From an uncultured Ruminococcus sp. (GTDB lineage Bacteria > Bacillota > Clostridia > Oscillospirales > Acutalibacteraceae), in assembly GCA_902773325.1 (NCBI GenBank), contig CACYDW010000095.1, positions 1 to 45,841 on the forward strand: DNA of 45,841 nucleotides. The letters are read 5' to 3'. Below, piece after piece: positions 1-8,106 of this stretch. Position 1 is the stretch's first letter; each line of letters begins with the position of its first letter. Made by a program: the position numbers and the translations under genes. Below the pieces are notes generated by a model that was given only the letters and a program-made list of their open reading frames with translations, was not told the DNA's origin and searched no databases.

Positions 1-76
1 GAGGGTGGATTCGAACCACCGAAGCCGAAGCAACAGATTTACAGTCTGCCCCATTTGACCGCTCTGGAACTCTCCC
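1..76 (-). tRNA. tRNA-Tyr (GTA), 3' end cut by window
   Basis: Read leftwards, the segment folds as a class II (long variable arm) tRNA. The 5' acceptor strand GGGAGAG ends at 76, the anticodon stem CAGA/TCTG encloses GTA (complement of 40-42), there is a long variable arm with a TTCG-type hairpin, and the T arm is GGTGG/CCACC around TTCGAAT. The last four acceptor bases, the discriminator and any CCA lie outside the window. A long variable arm with a GTA anticodon is diagnostic for tyrosine. Confidence 0.95.
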
Positions 77-110
77 GGATATAAAGCCTGCATGACACAG
101 ACTTATTTTA

Positions 111-186
111 TGGAGCTGGTGGACGGACTTGAACCCCCGACCTGCTGATTACAAATCAGCTGCTCTACCAACTGAGCTACACCAGC
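111..186 (-). tRNA. tRNA-Thr (TGT)
   Basis: The cloverleaf is complete when read leftwards: acceptor GCTGGTG/CACCAGC, D arm with AGTTGGTA, anticodon stem GCTGA/TCAGC enclosing TTTGTAA (anticodon TGT), T arm GGGGG TTCAAGT CC, discriminator T and an encoded CCA at 111-113. It lies 34 nt upstream of tRNA-Tyr in the same direction, so the two are probably cut from one transcript. Confidence 0.95.
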
Positions 187-234
187 TTATCTTCTTTCGT
201 CAGCCTTTTTTGTTTTGTTCCTGACGACTTGTTT

Positions 235-263
235 ATAATACCATAATCATTCTTATTTGTCAA
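235..263 (-). promoter_or_regulatory. sigma-A promoter of the tRNA-Thr/tRNA-Tyr unit
   Basis: On the minus strand a perfect -35 TTGACA (258-263) and a -10 TATTAT (235-240) are separated by 17 nt, about 50 nt upstream of tRNA-Thr. This is as expected for a strong stable-RNA promoter. Confidence 0.8.
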
Positions 264-601
264 CACCTTTTTAAAAAATTATTTTGCAAAATTTTACGCC
301 TTTTTTACTCCATTCCGAAGCGATTCCTTTGCCGGAGAAGTCCATGCTTTCAAGCCGGTAATCTCCCGGATACAATTCTTTGCTATATACAAATGTATAT
401 AGAGTGCGGGGCAGTTGTTCCTTTCCCGGAAAATGATTCCCATGTCTTTACCCCTTGTCAAATGCACCTGCAAAACAACATTCCTGCAAACATGGTGCAT
501 GAAATCAGCACAGAAACAGCAATTCAGACACCCGGAATCCGTACCACACCGCATTTATGAATTTTTTCGTATCAAATCCTGCAAGAATTTTAAAATACCC
601 C
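264..601. other. Intergenic stretch without a supported gene
   Basis: The AT-rich spacer between the divergent tRNA and gdhA promoters holds short open frames on both strands. None has a convincing ribosome binding site or a recognisable protein, so I see no gene here. Confidence 0.6.
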
Positions 602-630
602 TTGATTATTATTTTTGAATGTGTTAGAAT
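602..630 (+). promoter_or_regulatory. sigma-A promoter of gdhA
   Basis: TTGATT (602-607) and TAGAAT (625-630) are separated by 17 nt. Transcription would start near 637 and leave a leader of about 107 nt before gdhA. Confidence 0.7.
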
Positions 631-639
631 GGTTAACGC

Positions 640-695
640 AGTCGGAAAAAAGCATTTCTGACAGCCGGATGATGCCGAGGTGCATTTGTCCGGTG
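640..695 (+). promoter_or_regulatory. Structured 5' leader of gdhA
   Basis: Two hairpins can be drawn between the promoter and the gene. The first is GTCGGAAA/TTTCTGAC (near 641-662, with a G:T pair). The second has arms CCGGA/TCCGG with an inner ATGC/GCAT stem (near 665-695). No T-tract follows, so this is not a plain terminator. A role in controlling or stabilising gdhA mRNA is inference. Confidence 0.35.
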
Positions 696-730
696 AGAAA
701 TTTATTGATCTATTTATATTTATCTATTTA

Positions 731-2075
<1,345 letters not shown>

Positions 2076-2115
2076 TCCTTTTTACCCATTTTTGTTCTTA
2101 TAATCCTATATAAAT

Positions 2116-2156
2116 CCGGCGGTACTGAATCTTGTTTTCAGTACCGCCGGTTCTTT
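2116..2156 (+). terminator. Bidirectional intrinsic terminator (gdhA / leftward gene)
   Basis: A perfect 14-bp stem (2116-2129 with 2137-2150) and a 7-nt loop are followed by TTCTTT. On the minus strand the stem is followed by ATTTATAT, so it may also end the convergent gene at 2158-2703. Confidence 0.9.
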
Positions 2157-2157
2157 A

Positions 2158-2703
2158 TTATGCCCACGGGTCGGAGGATTCCGGTTTGCGTATGTCAGCA
2201 AGCAGGAACTGCTCCCAGAGATACCATTTTCCGTCCTTTGTGTTTCTGAGCTGAACGGGGCGCGGACTGTCTGCACCGCCGGAGGTCAGAAACAGCTTTG
2301 CATAGCCCTGTGACTGGTAAGTATAGGGGTTTTCGCTGACATAGATGGTATACGGTTCAGAGGGCTTATAGTCATTCTGAGGAGTTGCACCTGCAAAATA
2401 GGAGCGCGGCACATAATCCTTATCTCTGAACCGGTCCGCAATAAACTGCTTCTCATAATTGCTCATTTCCCTCGGACCGCTGATATATTGCAGCATTGCA
2501 AGCGAAAGGTTCTGATTCTGTGGATAAAAGCAAAGAGCCAGAACGGTCAGTGCGGCGGTATCGGCGGGAGCAGTAAGTGCCGCCTGCGGCAGCGCCTTGA
2601 ATTCCTCCAGTGTTTCGGGCAACCTCTGAAATGTTACGGCATAGGTTTTATTGCCGTCTGTCTGCGGTGCAGCAGTACTGCTGATATTGTCAAATAATCC
2701 CAT
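2158..2703 (-). CDS. Conserved protein of unknown function (DUF6935-like)
   Basis: A soluble protein of 181 residues with no signal peptide or membrane segment. It opens with MGLFDNI and a short Ser/Ala linker. The rest, with motifs such as FKALPQA, NYEKQF, YVPRSYF and ADSPRPV and ending in SSDPWA, is what I remember of the DUF6935 family common in Clostridia; that name is from memory. The function is unknown. The open frame extends 42 codons further upstream, but ATG 2703 is preceded by AAAGGAG at 9 nt and the -10 element lies inside the extension, so the short form is favoured. It stands alone and converges on gdhA. Confidence 0.85.
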   Translation of the reverse strand: MGLFDNISSTAAPQTDGNKTYAVTFQRLPETLEEFKALPQAALTAPADTAALTVLALCFYPQNQNLSLAMLQYISGPREMSNYEKQFIADRFRDKDYVPRSYFAGATPQNDYKPSEPYTIYVSENPYTYQSQGYAKLFLTSGGADSPRPVQLRNTKDGKWYLWEQFLLADIRKPESSDPWA

Positions 2704-2751
2704 GGTATCATACTCCTTTGCGTGTTGGTTCAGCATTTCTCTGACAGAATT

Positions 2752-2757
2752 ATTATA
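2752..2757 (-). promoter_or_regulatory. Probable -10 element of the DUF6935-like gene
   Basis: TATAAT on the minus strand lies about 50 nt upstream of ATG 2703. The -35 region is poor (GTTTTT/TGTTTT). An inverted repeat TCAGCAT (2730-2736) / ATGCTGA (2768-2774) brackets the -10 and could be an operator for an unknown regulator. Confidence 0.45.
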
Positions 2758-2774
2758 ACATACAGATATGCTGA

Positions 2775-2980
2775 AAAACAGACGTAATACTGCAACAATA
2801 CACGGCAGCTTTTTTGTGGTATCAGTCAACAGACACGGTTATCAGCGTACGGAAATCGATTCTACCGGACCCCTTTCCTAAAAAACGGACTTTTCACCCG
2901 AAGCTCATAAAACAAAAACAGTACAGCGTCAAGCCGAAGTGTATCTTAGCGTCGGTTTTTGCATCTTACATCAGATTTTG
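2775..2980. other. Divergent intergenic region
   Basis: The spacer between the leftward DUF6935-like gene and the rightward hydrolase operon is about 360 nt from start codon to start codon. Apart from the two promoters listed, I see no gene or clear hairpin. Confidence 0.5.
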
Positions 2981-3009
2981 TTGAAATAAAAAATGACCTC
3001 ATGTATAAT
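2981..3009 (+). promoter_or_regulatory. sigma-A promoter of the hydrolase-LytTR-DUF3021 operon
   Basis: TTGAAA (2981-2986) and TATAAT (3004-3009) are 17 nt apart. The promoter lies inside the upstream extension of the hydrolase reading frame, which argues that translation starts downstream, at 3064. Confidence 0.8.
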
Positions 3010-3063
3010 CCAATCATAGCAAAAAACAAAAACACAAAACAAAAAAACGAAAGGTTGATGAAC

Positions 3064-4422
3064 ATGGGAACAACATTTTTGATTCTGTTTGCCGCTGCGG
3101 AGATCGCTTTAGTGGTCATGACGTTTACAAAATTCGGTGAAAAAGCCGCATGGCTGAAAAATCGGGTCATCGTCCGCGCTATTGAAACAGCACTTTTACT
3201 CGGCTTGGTACTCCTGCCTGTAGTACATCTGAAATGGCGCTTTATCGCCGCATTGGCTGTTGTGGCGATCCGCTTCATCTTTGCGGGTATTTCATGGCTC
3301 ATCGGGCATAAAAAAATAAACGGCATGAAGAAAAAAGCATGGTCTGTTGTGAACTGTGTTCTTTCAACCATACTTGTTGCCGTTTCACTGATGCCTGCAT
3401 TTATCTTCGCCAATTACAACGGACTTCCCACAACGGGCAATTACACGGTCGCTCAGGTATCGTCCATTCTCGTTGATGAAAGCAGAACGGATACCTACGA
3501 GAATGACGGCTCTTTCAGGGAGATTCCTGCACATTTCTTTTATCCTGAGGGAGCGAGCGGTGAATTCCCGCTTGTAGTCTTCTCACACGGCGCATTCGGA
3601 TACTATCAGAGTAATTTCTCGACCTATGCCGAGCTTGCAAGCAACGGTTATGTGGTTGTAGCTCTTGACCACCCGCATCATGCATTTTTCACAAAGGATA
3701 CAAGCGGAAAAACCATCATCGTTGACAGCCAATTCATCAATGACGCGGCTATGATTCAGAACATGGATATTGTCAGTGCCGAGGATATCTTCAACATCAC
3801 CAACGAATGGATGAATTTAAGATGTGACGATATCAGCTTTGTGATAGATTCCATAGAAGCTGCCCGATCAGACGATCAGCTTAGTAGTGCATGGCATTCC
3901 GAAAACAATGAGCTTGTAATGAATGTGATCAAAAGCATTGATACAGACCATATCGGCTGCATGGGTCATTCTCTGGGCGGTGCGGCAAGCATTGAGCTTG
4001 GCAGAACCAGAAATGATATTGACGCAGTAATTGATCTTGACGGAACTGCTCTCGGTGAAGTTGAGGGCTTCAAAAACGGAAAAGGCTTCGCTGATGAAAC
4101 TGTTTATCCTGTTCCGGTACTTGTAATCGGAAGAAAAACAGATTATAATAATGAGGAAGAGTTACAGAAGCTTGACGTTTACAATAATCTCACGGAGCAT
4201 CTTGTCGAGAATGCTGCTGACGGCAAAATCGCTATTTTCTCGGGTGTCGGACACATGGATTTCACTGACCTCCCGCTTTTCTCACCCTTCCTTTCAAAAA
4301 TGCTCGGCGGACAGGATATTGACAACGAAGCGATGATGAACACATTAAACGGCATAGTTCTTGACTGGTTCAACTACTACCTGAAGAATGAAGGAGAGCT
4401 TCAAATAAAAGCTGAGTATTGA
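3064..4422 (+). CDS. Membrane-anchored alpha/beta hydrolase (PAF-acetylhydrolase-like)
   Basis: A serine hydrolase of 452 residues with unknown substrate. Four hydrophobic helices fill roughly residues 1-120 (starting TFLILFAAAEIALVV), so the enzyme is anchored in the membrane. The catalytic part has an HPHHAFF loop, the nucleophile elbow GHSLGG with Ser303, a likely acid in the segment AVIDLDG near residue 325, and His397 in GVGHMDF. The fold and motif spacing resemble the platelet-activating-factor acetylhydrolase / dienelactone hydrolase group. Start: the promoter excludes earlier codons, and GAAAGG lies 9 nt before ATG 3064, against 3 nt for ATG 3058. It is first in an operon with a LytTR regulator and a DUF3021-like protein. 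Confidence 0.85.
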   Translation: MGTTFLILFAAAEIALVVMTFTKFGEKAAWLKNRVIVRAIETALLLGLVLLPVVHLKWRFIAALAVVAIRFIFAGISWLIGHKKINGMKKKAWSVVNCVLSTILVAVSLMPAFIFANYNGLPTTGNYTVAQVSSILVDESRTDTYENDGSFREIPAHFFYPEGASGEFPLVVFSHGAFGYYQSNFSTYAELASNGYVVVALDHPHHAFFTKDTSGKTIIVDSQFINDAAMIQNMDIVSAEDIFNITNEWMNLRCDDISFVIDSIEAARSDDQLSSAWHSENNELVMNVIKSIDTDHIGCMGHSLGGAASIELGRTRNDIDAVIDLDGTALGEVEGFKNGKGFADETVYPVPVLVIGRKTDYNNEEELQKLDVYNNLTEHLVENAADGKIAIFSGVGHMDFTDLPLFSPFLSKMLGGQDIDNEAMMNTLNGIVLDWFNYYLKNEGELQIKAEY

Positions 4423-4424
4423 CT

Positions 4425-4862
4425 ATGCAGATCAAAATAACAAAAACAGACCGCAGTAAACCCGAATATGTAGAGATTCATTGTTACACCGTCAATGATG
4501 ACGTACAGGAGATAGCAGCCTTTGTCAAATCACGGCAAGGGCTGCTTACCGGCATATCCGATGAAAGACAATATGAGATCGCCGTTTCGGATATATTCTA
4601 TATTGAATCGGTGGACAACAGGGGCTTTATCTATACAAAGGACAAGGTCTATGAAACACGTCAAAAGCTGTATGAATTGGAAGAGCTGCTGAAAACCAAG
4701 CATTTCATCAGGGTTTCCAAATCGGTTCTGCTGAATCTGATGAAGGTCAGCTCCATCAAGCCGGCACTCAACAGCCGTTTTACTGCTGTACTGTTTTCCG
4801 GTGAACAGGTCGTTATCTCAAGAAAATATGTTCCCGAACTAAAAAAGGCATTGAAAGGATAA
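4425..4862 (+). CDS. LytTR-domain transcriptional regulator
   Basis: A DNA-binding regulator of 145 residues without a receiver domain. The N-terminal half is a short alpha/beta segment; residues from about 60 onward form the LytTR domain, with the hallmarks IFYIESVDNRGFIYT, FIRVSKSVLLNL and the C-terminal ISRKYVPELKKAL. Proteins of this length usually pair with a DUF3021 membrane protein, which is the next gene. The start is uncertain: ATG 4425 lies 2 nt after the hydrolase stop, while TTG 4419 in the same frame would overlap it by 4 nt; AAGGAG (4391-4396) is too far to decide. Autoregulation of the operon is a plausible inference. Confidence 0.88.
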   Translation: MQIKITKTDRSKPEYVEIHCYTVNDDVQEIAAFVKSRQGLLTGISDERQYEIAVSDIFYIESVDNRGFIYTKDKVYETRQKLYELEELLKTKHFIRVSKSVLLNLMKVSSIKPALNSRFTAVLFSGEQVVISRKYVPELKKALKG

Positions 4863-4867
4863 GGTCA

Positions 4868-5311
4868 ATGGAATTGAGGAAATTTTTTCTGATGCACATA
4901 CAAATATATTGTGTTCTGGTAACGCTGATATTCGCTGTCAGTATGGTCTTTGGCATGATATATGCTCCCGAAGAAAATATAAAATATTATCAGTTGGCAG
5001 GACCGTTTATCATGGCAGCACTTTGTGTTTTACCTTCATTCATAACCTATTTCAAAAGCGAACCGACTCTTAAACAATATATCATCAGGCACATTATTCA
5101 GCTTACTGTAATAGAAGCAATTGTATTGCTGATGGTTCAGCCGCCGGATGATATGGAACAGACATTCTTCCGTCTGTTCCTTGGCAGCATTGTTTTGGTT
5201 GTTTATATGCTTATCAAATTGGCGGTATGGCTGCAAAAATATCTTCAATCCAGGCAGCTTGCCGATCAGCTCCGGAAATTCCAGTCCGCAGTCATTCAAA
5301 ATGAGGAGTAA
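4868..5311 (+). CDS. DUF3021-like four-helix membrane protein
   Basis: An integral membrane protein of 147 residues with four predicted membrane helices (about residues 12-32, 43-60, 75-92 and 102-122) and a short charged cytoplasmic tail. Length, topology and position 5 nt after a LytTR gene are those of the DUF3021 partners of LytTR regulators, which are thought to modulate the regulator at the membrane. Sequence identity to the family is judged from pattern only. It is the last gene of the operon, before a strong terminator. Confidence 0.75.
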   Translation: MELRKFFLMHIQIYCVLVTLIFAVSMVFGMIYAPEENIKYYQLAGPFIMAALCVLPSFITYFKSEPTLKQYIIRHIIQLTVIEAIVLLMVQPPDDMEQTFFRLFLGSIVLVVYMLIKLAVWLQKYLQSRQLADQLRKFQSAVIQNEE

Positions 5312-5330
5312 AGCTGAAAAAGATCACATA

Positions 5331-5374
5331 AAAAAGCCTGTCCGCAGGATTGTCTGCGTGACAGGCTTTTCTTT
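5331..5374 (+). terminator. Bidirectional intrinsic terminator
   Basis: The arms AAAAGCCTGTC..CGCAG and CTGCG..GACAGGCTTTT pair with one bulged base. T-runs follow on both strands (TTTTCTTTATT rightwards, TTTTTTATG leftwards). It ends both the DUF3021 operon and the convergent PAP2 gene. Confidence 0.9.
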
Positions 5375-5379
5375 ATTGG

Positions 5380-5916
5380 TCACAGATAAAAGAACGGGAT
5401 ATAGGGTGAAAGGGGGATCGCAATAATTCCGCCGATAATGCCAAGCAGAACACCCGCCAGAACATCAGAGGGATAATGCACCAGCATATACATGCGCGAA
5501 AAGGCGATCAGTCCCGCCATGATCATAAACGGCACACCCCACCATGGGCACATGATCATGACTACCGTTGACACTGCAAACGAGGTGGACGAATGACTTG
5601 ACGGAAAAGAATAATGCGGGGGATTTTTGATCAGAAGATAATCCTTGAACTTGACGTGACACGGACGCTTCCTTCTGACAATATGTTTAATGGTGACCTC
5701 TCCGCTGAACCACACCATGATCATGGCAAACAGCATCGTATAACCTGTCAGCCGCCATCTGTTGGAAAGAAAAAACGGTATAGATGAGGCAAACCATACT
5801 AATCCGCCGTTGCCGAGAATGGTGAGAATAATCATCATCTTATTAGCAGTGGGAGTTCTGTTATCAAGCAGCTTGAATAGTATTTTCTCGTCCCAGTTCT
5901 GTATACGAGCACGCAT
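5380..5916 (-). CDS. PAP2-family membrane phosphatase
   Basis: An integral membrane phosphatase of 178 residues. The three PAP2 signatures are complete: KxxxxxxRP at residues 77-85, PSSH at 105-108, and SR-x5-H-x3-D at 140-151 (His147, Asp151). Several membrane helices surround them. Family members dephosphorylate undecaprenyl diphosphate, phosphatidate or phosphatidylglycerol phosphate; which one applies here cannot be told from the sequence. It is monocistronic with a clear promoter and a GGGTG ribosome site 8 nt before ATG. Confidence 0.92.
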   Translation of the reverse strand: MRARIQNWDEKILFKLLDNRTPTANKMMIILTILGNGGLVWFASSIPFFLSNRWRLTGYTMLFAMIMVWFSGEVTIKHIVRRKRPCHVKFKDYLLIKNPPHYSFPSSHSSTSFAVSTVVMIMCPWWGVPFMIMAGLIAFSRMYMLVHYPSDVLAGVLLGIIGGIIAIPLSPYIPFFYL

Positions 5917-5962
5917 TTTTATTCACCCTTTTATTTTTTCCGAAATATCGGGAATCAAAGCT

Positions 5963-5991
5963 ATTATAACACATATTTCTGTACTTTTCAA
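5963..5991 (-). promoter_or_regulatory. sigma-A promoter of the PAP2 gene
   Basis: On the minus strand TTGAAA (5986-5991) and TATAAT (5963-5968) are separated by 17 nt, about 47 nt upstream of the start codon. Confidence 0.8.
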
Positions 5992-6037
5992 ATTTTTTGG
6001 AAATTATTTTCTGATATTTTTACTGCTATTGATATTG

Positions 6038-6142
6038 TTATGATACCATGCCGTTGTTCTCTGCCTTCTGCTTCTTGATCCTGAACATTTTTCTCAGAAA
6101 GAAGCTCCAGAATTTCGGATTATCAACCACAACGATTTTCAT
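6038..6142 (-). CDS. spoVM: SpoVM-like sporulation peptide
   Basis: A 34-residue peptide starting MKIVVVDNPKFW, followed by FFLRKMFRIKK and a short polar tail. Stage V sporulation protein M is a 26-residue amphipathic helix that binds the curved forespore membrane and recruits SpoIVA to build the spore coat; it has the same plan, a short strand, a proline, hydrophobic/basic alternation and a basic end. A strong AAGGAGGT (6151-6158) lies 8 nt before ATG. The place is right: in Bacillus spoVM follows thiN at the end of the prpC-prkC-rsgA block. The peptide is 8 residues longer than the Bacillus one. Identity rests on pattern and synteny. Confidence 0.82.
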   Translation of the reverse strand: MKIVVVDNPKFWSFFLRKMFRIKKQKAENNGMVS

Positions 6143-6162
6143 AAGCAAGTACCTCCTTCGGG

Positions 6163-6309
6163 TCAGCAGCAGCGGCGTGAGCAGATCAGTGACACCACCG
6201 ACAAAATAACAGCGGTCACTACCACCAGCCAGCTTTGCGGCAAAACAAGCGACACTAACAGTCCCAGACTAAACGCAAGGATATTTCCGTTTCTGAGGGC
6301 TTTCCTCAT
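6163..6309 (-). CDS. Small membrane peptide between thiN and spoVM
   Basis: 48 residues: a basic N-terminus (MRKALRNGN), two hydrophobic stretches split by PQS (about residues 10-22 and 27-42) that could form a membrane hairpin, and a C-terminus ending SRRCC. The ribosome site GGAGGTGA (6321-6328) is well formed but lies 11-14 nt from the ATG. A GTG five codons upstream overlaps that site, and a CTG would be better spaced, so the start is slightly uncertain. The gene lies 28 nt after thiN and 20 nt before spoVM. I do not recognise a family; the function is unknown, and a sporulation or membrane role is suggested only by position. Confidence 0.65.
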   Translation of the reverse strand: MRKALRNGNILAFSLGLLVSLVLPQSWLVVVTAVILSVVSLICSRRCC

Positions 6310-6337
6310 GGTATTCAGGCTCACCTCCGTTTTCATC

Positions 6338-7141
6338 TTACGTTATCATACTATGCAGATACTCAGATTCTGACACAACTGTACACAGAGCTTCTCCGAG
6401 ATTTTCCCGCGTCACCATCAGCAGGGCACTCCCGCGGTGTACATAAACCTCCGCTTTGCCGGAAGTAAACTCGTTGCTGATTCCCAGCGGAAATTCCGAC
6501 CGCAGTACGCCCCGCTCCAGTTCATACTGAAAGCCCCGCAGCGTCACCTCACATTCTTCGCAGCCAAACGGAAAAACCGAGAATTTCACACCCGACATAT
6601 CCTCTCTGCGCCCGGAATTTTCCTTATCTTCCGGTACACTGTCGGATTCACGGGCAAAAGTCCCCTGATCGCCGGACAAGAGCTTTCCTGTCGGGTCAAA
6701 GTACAGCACGCTGCCCTCAACTGCCGCCCGAATCTCCGTATATGCGTCCTTCATCACGGCAGAGCAGCCTCTTTGTGCCAGATAAAGCAGCACACAAAAA
6801 TTCGCATAGGTGTGGTCACACCTTCCGCCGGTCATACCGAGCAGTACAAATTCACCGTATCCCCTGTCGATGCACGTTCTGACACAGTACATCGTGTCGG
6901 TATCGTCCTTTTCGCGCGGCAATTGAATCACCTCACAGACTGACGGAAGCTGATCAGCATCAGGCTGTATACAGGAATCAAAATCGCCGATCACAAGCTG
7001 CGGGACAATACCCGCAGCCGCAGACGCCTGACAGCCGCCGTCTGCACACACAACAAAGTCACCGCTTTTGATATTTTCTCTGATGATATCCGGGCTGATC
7101 AACGGTGAAGCACCGATGATCACGCATTTTTTTCTGCTCAT
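6338..7141 (-). CDS. thiN: Thiamine pyrophosphokinase
   Basis: Transfers pyrophosphate from ATP to thiamine, giving thiamine diphosphate in one step (salvage). Of 267 residues, the catalytic N-terminal half shows ADGG, the IGDFDS motif, PREKDDTD and the GMTGGRCDHTYAN block. The C-terminal beta sandwich that binds thiamine contains GISNEFTSG. At about 267 residues it is roughly 50 longer than typical ThiN; the excess is a charged, probably disordered insert near residues 155-185 (with PEDKENSGRRED). It sits 62 nt after rsgA, as in the conserved Firmicutes operon, but without the rpe gene that lies between them in Bacillus. Confidence 0.93.
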   Translation of the reverse strand: MSRKKCVIIGASPLISPDIIRENIKSGDFVVCADGGCQASAAAGIVPQLVIGDFDSCIQPDADQLPSVCEVIQLPREKDDTDTMYCVRTCIDRGYGEFVLLGMTGGRCDHTYANFCVLLYLAQRGCSAVMKDAYTEIRAAVEGSVLYFDPTGKLLSGDQGTFARESDSVPEDKENSGRREDMSGVKFSVFPFGCEECEVTLRGFQYELERGVLRSEFPLGISNEFTSGKAEVYVHRGSALLMVTRENLGEALCTVVSESEYLHSMIT

Positions 7142-7168
7142 GGCTTCTTTCCTCCAGACACTCCGAAA

Positions 7169-7199
7169 ACAGGCGGCGGAATAATTTCCCGCCGCCTGT
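7169..7199 (-). terminator. Hairpin between rsgA and thiN
   Basis: A perfect 11-bp GC-rich stem (7169-7179 with 7189-7199) and a 9-nt loop, followed on the minus strand by only four T. This is too weak for a full terminator. It is more likely a partial terminator or processing site that lowers thiN-spoVM expression relative to the upstream genes. Confidence 0.5.
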
Positions 7200-7203
7200 C
7201 CGG

Positions 7204-8094
7204 TTATGATTTACTGCTGTAATCCTTTGGCTTTTTAGATAACTCCTCGATCATGGCTTTATAGCTTTCGTGACGTGACTTGGCAATCTCGCCCCGCTTC
7301 ACCGCTTCGATCACAGCACACCCCTTTTCACAGGTATGCGAACAGCCGACAAACCTACAGGCTGTCAGATACTGCTCCATCTCCGGAAAACAGAACGGCA
7401 GATTTTCACGGCTCACGATTTCATACCGTTCTATATCCACCGCCGAAAATCCCGGCGTATCGGCAACATATCCGCCGCCAAGCTTATACAGCTCACTATG
7501 GCGGGTGGTATGTCTGCCCCTGCCCAGCTTTTTACTGATCTCACCCGTTTCGATGGACAGCTCCGGAAAAACGGAATTCAGCAATGAGGACTTTCCTACT
7601 CCCGTGTTTCCCGTAAATGCCGATATTTTCCCATGAATCAGCTTTAGCAGCTCCTGCTTGCCCTCCTGTGTTTCGATGCTGTAGGAGATAGCGCGAAGTC
7701 CTGCCTGCCGATACAGGCGCAGCAGCTCTTCACAGCTTCCGAGATCGGATTTTGTCAGAACGATCACAGGCTCAATGCCCTTGTCAGCCGCCACCGCCGT
7801 GATCTTGTCGATCACATACAGATTCGGAGCAGGGTCACAAACCGATGCGGTGATAAACAGCCTGTCAAGGTTTGCAAGCGGCGGTCGGACAATATAATTC
7901 CGGCGGGGTGCAATTTCCTCCACCGTCGCCGTACCGTCAGAAGCCACACTGATTTCGGCAGTATCTCCTACTGCCGGCTTGATATTCCTTTTGCGGAAAA
8001 TGCCTCTTGCACGGCATTCATATAAAGCATCGGCGGCTTCTACATAGTAGAAGCCACTGATTGCCTTTATAATAAGTCCTGTTAATGTTTCCAT
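7204..8094 (-). CDS. rsgA: Ribosome small-subunit-dependent GTPase A
   Basis: A circularly permuted GTPase that checks late assembly of the 30S subunit. Of 296 residues, an N-terminal OB fold (to about residue 70) precedes the GTPase motifs in the permuted order G4 (LTKSD, ~114), G1 (GNTGVGKSS, ~166) and G3 (DTPGF). A C-terminal zinc site follows, with Cys and His in CRFVGCSHTCEKGC. It starts 12 nt after prkC ends. In Firmicutes its close linkage to PrkC/PrpC reflects shared control, since the homologue CpgA is a PrkC substrate in Bacillus. Confidence 0.96.
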   Translation of the reverse strand: METLTGLIIKAISGFYYVEAADALYECRARGIFRKRNIKPAVGDTAEISVASDGTATVEEIAPRRNYIVRPPLANLDRLFITASVCDPAPNLYVIDKITAVAADKGIEPVIVLTKSDLGSCEELLRLYRQAGLRAISYSIETQEGKQELLKLIHGKISAFTGNTGVGKSSLLNSVFPELSIETGEISKKLGRGRHTTRHSELYKLGGGYVADTPGFSAVDIERYEIVSRENLPFCFPEMEQYLTACRFVGCSHTCEKGCAVIEAVKRGEIAKSRHESYKAMIEELSKKPKDYSSKS

Positions 8095-8106
8095 GAAATA
8101 ATCCCG

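Noticed and set aside
294..554. Leftward frame of 86 codons between the tRNAs and gdhA
   Set aside because: No ribosome site, composition rich in Cys, no family, and it lies in an AT-rich promoter region.
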